A DNA stretch of 64,000 nucleotides from Streptantibioticus rubrisoli (GTDB taxonomy: Bacteria; Actinomycetota; Actinomycetes; Streptomycetales; Streptomycetaceae), in the NCBI RefSeq assembly GCF_024436055.1, contig NZ_JANFNH010000012.1, forward strand, positions 62,001 to 126,000, read 5' to 3'. Below are positions 58,402 through 64,000 of the stretch, piece after piece. The notes beneath the pieces were generated by a model. The model ran no database searches. It saw nothing but the letters and a program-made list of their open reading frames with translations, and was not told the origin of the DNA. A program made the translations under genes and the position numbers. The stretch's first letter is position 1. Each line of letters opens with the position of its first letter.

Positions 58402-59271
58402 ATGCCCGAGTTGCCGGAGGTCGAGGCGCTCGCCGGGTTCCTCGGCGAGCGCCTGACCGGGCGCGTGGTGGAGCGGGTGTACCCGGTGTCCGTACAGGTG
58501 CTCAAGACGTACGACCCGCCGCTGACCAGCCTGGAGGGCCGTACCCTCACCGGTGCCAGGCGGCTTGGGAAGTTCCTCGACATCGCGGCCGACGACGGCA
58601 CCCATCTGGTGGTCCATCTGGCCAGGACGGGCTGGCTGCGCTGGTCGGACCGGCTTCCGGACGCGCCGCCGCGCCCGGGCAAGGGGCCGCTGGCACTGCG
58701 GCTGCGGCTGGCGCAGCCGTCGGGCTCGGGCTTCGACCTGACCGAGGCCGGTACCCACAAGCGGCTCGCCGTGTACTGCGTACGCGACCCGGCCGACGTA
58801 CCGGGCATCGCCCGGCTGGGGCCGGATCCGCTCGACGCGGCGTTCACCGTGGACGTCTTCGCGGGGCTGCTGGCGGGTGAGCGGCGGCAGATCAAGGGCG
58901 TGCTGCGGGACCAGTCGGTGATCGCCGGGGTCGGCAACGCGTACTCCGACGAGGTGCTGCACGCCGCCCGGATGTCCCCGTTCAAGATCGCCGCGACGCT
59001 GGACGAGGCGGCGGTGGGCGCGCTGTACGAGGCGCTGCGCGGTACGTTGCGCGATGCGGTGGAGCGCTCGCGGGGGCTGGTGGCGGGCGAGTTGAAGGCT
59101 GAGAAGAAGAGCGGTCTGCGGGTACACGGCCGTACCGGCGAGCCCTGCCCGGTCTGCGGCGACACGGTGCGTGAGGTGTCGTACCGCGACTCGTCGCTCC
59201 AGTACTGCCCGACCTGCCAGACCGACGGCAGGCCACTGGCCGACCGGCGGCTGTCCCGGCTGCTGAAGTGA
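58402..59271 (+). CDS. Fpg/Nei-family DNA glycosylase/AP lyase
   Basis: 289 residues. It begins MPELPEVEALAGFL with the catalytic Pro and Glu right after Met. The beta-hairpin Lys is in LGKFLDI (about 54-60). The H2TH domain is QIKGVLRDQSVIAGVGNAYSDEVLHAARMSPF (about 172-203). The zinc finger is CPVCG...CPTCQ, followed by a short basic tail. It excises oxidised bases; whether it prefers 8-oxoG (Fpg) or pyrimidines (Nei) is not clear from sequence. It starts 16 bp after the GAF regulator. Confidence 0.95.
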   Translation: MPELPEVEALAGFLGERLTGRVVERVYPVSVQVLKTYDPPLTSLEGRTLTGARRLGKFLDIAADDGTHLVVHLARTGWLRWSDRLPDAPPRPGKGPLALRLRLAQPSGSGFDLTEAGTHKRLAVYCVRDPADVPGIARLGPDPLDAAFTVDVFAGLLAGERRQIKGVLRDQSVIAGVGNAYSDEVLHAARMSPFKIAATLDEAAVGALYEALRGTLRDAVERSRGLVAGELKAEKKSGLRVHGRTGEPCPVCGDTVREVSYRDSSLQYCPTCQTDGRPLADRRLSRLLK

Positions 59272-59284
59272 GCGCTCGGTCGGT

Positions 59285-60718
59285 CTACGGCGTGCGGGCC
59301 AGCTCCGAGCGCCGGTAGGAGTACCCGAAGTAGATGGCGAGCCCCACCAGGAACCAGACCGCGAAGCGCACCCAGGTCTGCCAGTGCAGAAAGGTGATCA
59401 GCCACACCGAGAACAGCGCGCCGATCCCCGGCACCACCGGCATCGCGGGGCAGCGGAACGAGCGCGGCAGTTCGGGCCGCCGGTAGCGCAGCACGATCAC
59501 CGCGACGCAGACCACCACGAACGCCAGCAGGATGCCGATGTTGGTCAGCTCGGCCGCGGTACCGATGGGCACGAACCCGGCGATGGCCGCCGACGCCACA
59601 CCGACGATCCAGGTCACCCTGGTCGGCACGTGCCGCGTCGGATGGGTGCGCGCGAACCCCTTCGGCAGCAGCCCGTCCCGGCTCATCGAGTACCAGACCC
59701 GGGTGACTCCCAACATGAACGTGAACATGACGGTCAGGATGCCGATGATCGCCCCCACCGCGACCACGTTGGCGATGCCGTTGAGTCCGACCGACTTGAA
59801 CGCGCCGGAGAAACCGCTCTCCTTGTCGATGTCCCGGTAGCTCTGCATTCCGGTCAGCACCAGGCAGGCCAGTACGTACAGCACCATCGAGGCAGCCAGC
59901 GAGTAGACGATCGCCTTCGGCATGTGGCGCTGGGCGTCTTGCGACTCCTCCGCCGCCGTGCTCATGGCGTCGTAGCCGAAGACGGCGAAGAAGACGGTGG
60001 CCGCGCCGGTGAACGTACCCGCCACGCCGTAGGGGAAGAACGGGTGGTAGTGGGCGGTGTCGATGTGGAAGAAACCGACGGCGATGACCAGCAGCACCAC
60101 CACGACCTTGATGCCGACGACCGTGGTCTCGAAGCGCGCCGCGCTGCGGATGCCGAGGGTGAGCAGATAGGCGATCAGCAGGCAGAGCACGGCGGCGAAC
60201 AGGTCGACCCGGTGGCCGCGCCCGGTGCCGGGGGCGCCGAGCAGCCACGCCGGAAGCCTCATCCCGGCCTGGCTGAGCAGGAAGTCGAAGTACCCGGAGA
60301 TGCCGATGGCCACCACCGCGACGATCGCGGTGTACTCGAGCAGCAGGTCCCAGCCGATGAACCAGCCCACGATCTCCCCGAGCACCGCGTACCCGTAGGT
60401 GTAGGCGGAGCCCGCCCTGGGGATCAGCCCGGCGAACTCCGCGTAGCTCAACGCCGCGGCCGCGCTGGCGACACCGGCGATGAGGAACGAGATCACGACG
60501 GCCGGTCCCGCCGTGCCGTTGGCCACGGTGCCCGCGAGGGTGAAGATCCCGGCGCCGATGATGCCGCCGATGCCGATGGCGGTGAGCTGCCATAGACCCA
60601 GGCTGCGGTTGAGCCGTCCCCCGGTGGCCGTGGCCTCGTCGTCCTCGATGCGCTCGATCGCCTCGACCGGCTTGCGGCGCAGTACGCCCTGTCCGCTCCG
60701 GAGAACGGCCATGGTCAT
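59285..60718 (-). CDS. APC-family amino-acid permease
   Basis: 477 residues, 12 transmembrane segments. The N-terminal cytoplasmic part RRKPVEAIERIEDDEATATGGRLNRSLGLWQLTAIGIGGIIGAGIF carries the APC helix-1 GIGGIIGAGIF unwinding motif. The FAVFGYDAMSTAAEESQDAQRHMPKAI signature of cationic amino-acid transporter-like members is present. Substrate is probably a basic or branched amino acid. ATG at 60718 with GGAGAGGAC directly upstream was chosen; a second ATG lies two codons on. It is convergent with the Fpg/Nei gene, 13 bp apart. Confidence 0.93.
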   Translation of the reverse strand: MTMAVLRSGQGVLRRKPVEAIERIEDDEATATGGRLNRSLGLWQLTAIGIGGIIGAGIFTLAGTVANGTAGPAVVISFLIAGVASAAAALSYAEFAGLIPRAGSAYTYGYAVLGEIVGWFIGWDLLLEYTAIVAVVAIGISGYFDFLLSQAGMRLPAWLLGAPGTGRGHRVDLFAAVLCLLIAYLLTLGIRSAARFETTVVGIKVVVVLLVIAVGFFHIDTAHYHPFFPYGVAGTFTGAATVFFAVFGYDAMSTAAEESQDAQRHMPKAIVYSLAASMVLYVLACLVLTGMQSYRDIDKESGFSGAFKSVGLNGIANVVAVGAIIGILTVMFTFMLGVTRVWYSMSRDGLLPKGFARTHPTRHVPTRVTWIVGVASAAIAGFVPIGTAAELTNIGILLAFVVVCVAVIVLRYRRPELPRSFRCPAMPVVPGIGALFSVWLITFLHWQTWVRFAVWFLVGLAIYFGYSYRRSELARTP

Positions 60719-60883
60719 GTCCTCTCCGCCGACGCGCCGACAGCGGCCCATCATCGCCGACCCCGCACAGCCGCGGAAGACGGCGCCCCGCCTGACGCGC
60801 CGTCGGATCCCTCCGGCGGACACGCGTGTCCGCCCCCGCGCGGCTACCGGTTGCGGGGGCGGACCGTACTGGGTGCGGGGGCG

Positions 60884-61627
60884 TCAGTACTTCGAACCCG
60901 CGCGACGGCGGACGAGGTAGACCCCGCCGCCGGTGACCGCCGCCGCCAGCAGCGTGGCGCCGAGCGCGGCCTGGACCGTGTTGACGCCGTCGTGGCTGCC
61001 GCCGAGGCCGGTCTTGGCGCCCTTGGTCAGCGGGCCGCTGCTCGGGGCCGCACCGGGGGCCATGCCCGGCGCCGTGTTCGGGCCCATGCTCGGGGCCGTG
61101 GTCGGGGCCGCCGCCATGCCCTCGCCGCCCTTGCTCATCGCGCGGCTCCTGGCGCCCTTGACCAGCGCGCCGAGCTTGCGGGCCACGCCCCTCGGCGGGT
61201 CGCCCTTGACGGCGATGTCGCCGACGGTGAAGTCACCACCGGTGATGGACTTGCCGGCGCAGGTGGCGGTGACCTTGTAGGCACCGTTCTTGGCGGTGGG
61301 AAGTACCTTCACCGTGGCGACCGAGGAGCCCTGGTTGATCCCCTTGAGCGGGGTACGCGAGAACACGCTGGACTCGACGACGGCGTTGTAGGGCCTGCCG
61401 CTGCCGCGACATGAGGTGCCGGCGACGGTGATGGTCAGCGTCCCACCGGGCCTGACGTCGCTGGGCGTGACGGTGATGTTGTTCGAGACGGAGTTCGAGC
61501 CGTAGCTCGGGGCGGAGCTCGAGGCGGACGGGGTCGCGGGACCAGCCGCCGCCGCGGCGAGCGGGGCGGCCAGGCCGAGGGCGGCGCCAGCGGCGGCGGT
61601 GGCTGCGAGGGCACGAGTGACGATCAT
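60884..61627 (-). CDS. Secreted protein with a sortase-type C-terminal anchor
   Basis: 247 residues. Signal peptide about 1-28 (MIVTRALAATAAAGAALGLAAPLAAAAAG). A beta-sandwich-like part, about 50-150, has two Cys (AGTSCRGSGR, VTATCAGKS). A Pro/Ala/Gly-Met repeat linker follows (TTAPSMGPNTAPGMAPGAAP). The C-terminus has AKTGLGGSHDGVN, a hydrophobic segment AALGATLLAAAVTGGGVYLV and RRRAGSKY. This is a cell-wall sorting layout, but without LPXTG or LAXTG; GLGGS occupies that place. It is divergent from a class F sortase. ATG at 61627 follows GGAGG. Confidence 0.88.
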   Translation of the reverse strand: MIVTRALAATAAAGAALGLAAPLAAAAAGPATPSASSSAPSYGSNSVSNNITVTPSDVRPGGTLTITVAGTSCRGSGRPYNAVVESSVFSRTPLKGINQGSSVATVKVLPTAKNGAYKVTATCAGKSITGGDFTVGDIAVKGDPPRGVARKLGALVKGARSRAMSKGGEGMAAAPTTAPSMGPNTAPGMAPGAAPSSGPLTKGAKTGLGGSHDGVNTVQAALGATLLAAAVTGGGVYLVRRRAGSKY

Positions 61628-61950
61628 GGTGATCCTCCGTTGGACGCGCCTGGGGCGAGGCGCCCCGGGATCGGCTGGAGCGCGTCCACGTCCGAGACTC
61701 ACCCGGCCTTTATGCGCCCGCATCCGCGCGGCCCGTCGGGGCCAGCGCCACGAGCCCCGCCGGGGAGCGAGTTGAGCCGGTAACGCCGCAGGTCACACGG
61801 GATCGAAAACGGGTTCCTGACGTTCACTCGGACGGCGGTTACCCCATCGGCGTAGCGCGGACCGCGACCCGCCACCCGTTCGCCCGTCAGATCTCGCCGG
61901 GCGGGCGGACCGCGACTAGCGTGCCGCACAGCGAGGCTTCAGGAGGAGGC
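61628..61950. other. Divergent promoter region between wall protein and sortase
   Basis: 323 bp without an ORF that has a ribosome site. It contains a GGGGCG/CGCCCC hairpin near 61650-61665 and an imperfect inverted repeat GGTAACGCCG (61779-61788) / CGGCGGTTACC (61833-61843). AGGAGGAGG lies directly before the sortase ATG. Confidence 0.5.
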
Positions 61951-62634
61951 ATGCCGCACATACCCCGCGCACCGGAGCCGACGCCCCGTCAGGCCGGATC
62001 GGTCACCCGCCGCCGACGGCGCGGCGGCCCGGTCCCGCCCGTCGCGATGGCCGCGGCCGCGCTGCTCGGCGGATACCTGATCCACGACGGCACCACGGCC
62101 CAGGGCGGCCCGCCGCGCCCGGCCTCCGCGGACTCGACCGCCACCCCGGTGCCGTCCAGCGGCGACCCGGCACCGCTGCCGTTCGCCGCGCCGTCCCGGA
62201 TCAGCATCCCGGCGATCAGGGTGAACGCCCCGGTGATGCGGGTCGGCCGGGACAACGACGGCGGGGTCGGCGTCCCGCCGCCGGCGGACAAGAACCTCGC
62301 CGCCTGGTACGGCGGCGGCCCCGCGCCCGGGCAGCGCGGCACCGCGGTGATGGACGGCCATGTGGACAACAAGGCGGGACCCGCCGTCTTCTACAACCTC
62401 GGCGCACTGCACCGCGGCGACCACGTCGAGGTGACCCGCGCCGACGGCAGGACGGCGGTCTTCACCGTCTACGGCATAGAGCTGTTCGCCAAGAGCGCCT
62501 TCCCCGCCAAGCGCGTCTACGACGACACCGGCCGCCCGGAACTGCGGGTCATCACCTGCGGCGGCGCGTTCTCCCGGCGCACGGGGTACGCCGGGAACGT
62601 GGTGGTCTTCGCTCGGCTGACCGGCACGCGGTAG
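61951..62634 (+). CDS. Class F sortase
   Basis: 227 residues. The N-terminal membrane helix is PVAMAAAALLGGYLI, followed by a Pro/Ser linker. The sortase barrel runs from SRISIPAIRVNAPVMRVG. Catalytic His is in TAVMDGHVDN, catalytic Cys in LRVITCGGAF, followed by the Arg-bearing SRRTGYAGNVVVFARL. It is a transpeptidase that links C-terminally anchored proteins to the wall or to each other. ATG at 61951 has AGGAGGAGG. The divergent neighbour is the likely substrate. Confidence 0.94.
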   Translation: MPHIPRAPEPTPRQAGSVTRRRRRGGPVPPVAMAAAALLGGYLIHDGTTAQGGPPRPASADSTATPVPSSGDPAPLPFAAPSRISIPAIRVNAPVMRVGRDNDGGVGVPPPADKNLAAWYGGGPAPGQRGTAVMDGHVDNKAGPAVFYNLGALHRGDHVEVTRADGRTAVFTVYGIELFAKSAFPAKRVYDDTGRPELRVITCGGAFSRRTGYAGNVVVFARLTGTR

Positions 62635-62691
62635 GCCGCTTCGGCGGCTCTCGGTCGGCCGCGGCCGGTCGGGCCAGTGCCGGTACCGGTC

Positions 62692-62747
62692 CGCGTGGCG
62701 GCCCGGCGTCCGCGTGGCGGCCCGGCGTTCGCGTGGCGGTCGGCGTC
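62692..62747. repeat. Three tandem copies of a 19-bp unit
   Basis: CGCGTGGCGGCCCGGCGTC at 62692-62710, again with one change at 62711-62729, and an 18-base version at 62730-62747. It sits between sortase and GNAT genes. Confidence 0.85.
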
Positions 62748-62812
62748 CGCGCCGCGGCGGCGCGCACCCCCGGCCGAGCGGCGCGCGGGCGGATCGTGGT
62801 TGGCTGGGCCGC

Positions 62813-63385
62813 ATGCGCATCGCCGTGACCACCTGGTCCCTGGAGCAGACCTCCGCCGCCGACCTGCGCCCGGCCGCCGAGCCGGATCCGCGGGCCGGGG
62901 TCCGGGTCGTGCGGGCCGAGGTGCCGAGCCCGGCGTTCAGCCGGTTCCTCTACACCGCGGTCGGTGCGGACGTCTCCTGGACCGACCGGCTGGGCTGGAA
63001 CCAGGCACGGTGGCGGGAGTACCTGGAACGGCCGGGCGTGGAGACCTGGGTGGCGTTCGAGCGGGGAACGCCCGCGGGCTACCTGGAGTTGGAGGGACAG
63101 GACGAAGGCCGGGTGGAGATCGTCTACTTCGGCCTGCTGCCGGAGTTCCGCGGTCGGCGGATCGGCGGCCATCTGCTGTCGTACGGCACGGCGCGGGCCT
63201 GGGACCTGGCGGAGCGCTGGCCGCACCGGGCGCCCACGAAGCGGGTCTGGCTGCACACCTGCAGCCTGGACGGGCCGCACGCGTTGGCCAACTACGAGCG
63301 GCGCGGCTTCCGGGTCTTCGAGACGGTGACCGGCGAGGAGGACAAGCCGGCCATCGAGGGTCCATGGCCCGGCGCGGAACGGTGA
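62813..63385 (+). CDS. GNAT-family N-acetyltransferase
   Basis: 190 residues. The acetyl-CoA-binding motif A is VEIVYFGLLPEFRGRRIGGHLLSYGTARAWDL (about 102-133), with the R-G-x-x-IG loop. The later LHTCSLDGPHALANYERRGFRVFE is motif B. The first 70 residues include SWTDRLGWNQARWREYLERPGVETWVAFE. It transfers acetyl from acetyl-CoA to an amine substrate that cannot be specified. ATG at 62813. Confidence 0.9.
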   Translation: MRIAVTTWSLEQTSAADLRPAAEPDPRAGVRVVRAEVPSPAFSRFLYTAVGADVSWTDRLGWNQARWREYLERPGVETWVAFERGTPAGYLELEGQDEGRVEIVYFGLLPEFRGRRIGGHLLSYGTARAWDLAERWPHRAPTKRVWLHTCSLDGPHALANYERRGFRVFETVTGEEDKPAIEGPWPGAER

Positions 63386-63478
63386 CCCGCAACACACTCG
63401 TCTCGGCATACAAGACCAGCGCGTCCATATTCTGGATAATGGTGGACTCCTCCAAGAGCGGCATGCCACGCTTCGGTC

Positions 63479-63562
63479 ATGTCTCGCGCTGGAACCGCCT
63501 TGGTAGGTCGACTGCACGTCGACCTCGGCCGCATGTCCAGCGCCATCTGTCCGGCGAGCTGA
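63479..63562 (+). CDS. Leader peptide upstream of the sulfite/nitrite reductase gene
   Basis: 27 residues: MSRAGTALVGRLHVDLGRMS followed by SAICPAS. It has the actinobacterial leader-peptide pattern (RxHVDLxR, then SSAxCP) found before sulfur-assimilation genes, with a Cys close to its stop. ATG at 63479, TGA at 63560-63562, 134 bp before the reductase start. GATAAT at 63435-63440 is a likely -10. Ribosome pausing at the Cys codon under cysteine shortage could control the downstream gene. Confidence 0.75.
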   Translation: MSRAGTALVGRLHVDLGRMSSAICPAS

Positions 63563-63696
63563 CCGTCCAGCGCCGACCGTTCCACGCTCCGTCGTCGCCG
63601 CGGCCGCACGGGTGCCCACCACCCCAGTAAACACAGGTCAGGTGGGGTCCTCGGCCACGTCGGCTACCTTGTCCCCGCTTGAAGGACCGCATCGCC

Positions 63697-64000
63697 ATGG
63701 CCAGCAATCCGCCCTCCGCATCCGCCGCACCGTCCCGCCGCAAGGCTGGCCGCCACCGCGGCGAGGGACAGTGGGCCGTCGGCCACTTCACACCGCTCAA
63801 CGGCAACGAGCAGGTGAAGAAGGACGACGACGGTCTCAATGTGCGGACACGCATTGAGACGATCTACGCCCACCGCGGCTTCGACTCCATCGACCCGGCG
63901 GACCTGCGCGGACGGATGCGCTGGTGGGGGCTGTACACCCAGCGCAAGCCCGGCATCGACGGCGGCAAGACCGCGGTCCTGGAGCCGGAGGAGCTGGACG
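63697..64000 (+). CDS. Ferredoxin-type sulfite/nitrite reductase, N-terminal part
   Basis: 101 residues to the window edge. After a 20-residue polar start come GEGQWAVGHFTPLNGNEQVKKDDDGLNVRTRIETIY and PADLRGRMRWWGLYTQRKPGIDGGKTAVLEPEELD, the conserved N-terminal substrate/haem half-domain of the haemoprotein sulfite/nitrite reductases. The 4Fe-4S/sirohaem Cys motifs lie beyond the window. The leader peptide upstream favours sulfite reduction to sulfide for cysteine synthesis. ATG at 63697; GAAGGA lies upstream. Confidence 0.92.
   Translation, partial: MASNPPSASAAPSRRKAGRHRGEGQWAVGHFTPLNGNEQVKKDDDGLNVRTRIETIYAHRGFDSIDPADLRGRMRWWGLYTQRKPGIDGGKTAVLEPEELD

Noticed and set aside
56667-60593. A 1308-codon minus-strand ORF
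   Set aside because: Low-complexity Arg/Pro/Gly translation antisense to the GAF regulator, Fpg/Nei and out of frame with the permease. It is a high-GC shadow.
62692-62747. Mini CRISPR
   Set aside because: Units are directly abutting without spacers, so it is a simple tandem repeat.
1-64000. tRNA, rRNA or prophage
   Set aside because: No cloverleaf with a T-arm GTTCRA signature, no rRNA stretch and no phage structural or integrase gene was seen on reading both strands.

Overview
This is high-GC actinobacterial DNA, almost certainly from a Streptomyces or a close relative. The coding sequences have strong third-position GC, and many start with GTG. Gene content is typical of the genus: PucR, DUF2637, DUF6777, AfsQ1/AfsQ2-like regulators, GerMN lipoprotein, FHA-ABC transporter and class F sortase. 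I saw no tRNA, rRNA, CRISPR array, insertion sequence, phage genes or antibiotic cluster. About 55 protein genes can be supported; the first and last are cut by the window edges.

Region by region. 1-8.6 kb is a ureide and glyoxylate block. On the minus strand are a purine deaminase, urate oxidase, 5-hydroxyisourate hydrolase and OHCU decarboxylase, which take urate to allantoin. On the plus strand are hydroxypyruvate isomerase, tartronate semialdehyde reductase and glyoxylate carboligase, which assimilate the glyoxylate released from allantoin, followed by a catalase that would remove uricase H2O2. The uraD and catalase promoters carry the same 15-bp palindrome over their -35 boxes. 8.8-15.4 kb holds a zinc-ribbon nuclease-like protein, a lectin, and a minus-strand signalling cluster: FHA-ABC exporter, SH3-like protein, Ser/Thr kinase and DUF6777 protein. 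15.7-18.6 kb is a looser patch of small secreted or unknown proteins and an ArsR regulator, with lower GC.

18.6-28.2 kb has two acyl-CoA ligases, a GH1 glucosidase, a membrane protein, a TetR/FAD-monooxygenase divergent pair with four 14-bp operator boxes, and a two-component system. 28.1-36.7 kb is the upstream half of purine catabolism: three-subunit xanthine dehydrogenase, an NCS2 purine permease preceded by a strongly structured leader, the XdhC maturation factor, and the divergent regulator PucR. Together with 1-8.6 kb it covers hypoxanthine/xanthine to allantoin, and then the glyoxylate salvage end.

36.7-49.9 kb contains a TPR-like protein, a long inverted-repeat element, GntR, an iron-box-controlled ferric-reductase-like protein, DUF2637, an anti-sigma-type ATPase, a GH38 alpha-mannosidase, a degenerate PP2C, an AfsQ-like operon and a polysaccharide deacetylase. 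50.1-59.3 kb is rich in DNA repair: ogt, an ada-alkA fusion, aidB and an Fpg/Nei glycosylase, interspersed with rsgA, a BrkB-type membrane protein and a GAF regulator. 59.3-64 kb has an amino-acid permease, a class F sortase with a probable wall-anchored partner, a GNAT enzyme, and a sulfite/nitrite reductase preceded by a 27-residue leader peptide. Two families of dispersed intergenic repeats occur between 21 and 53 kb.
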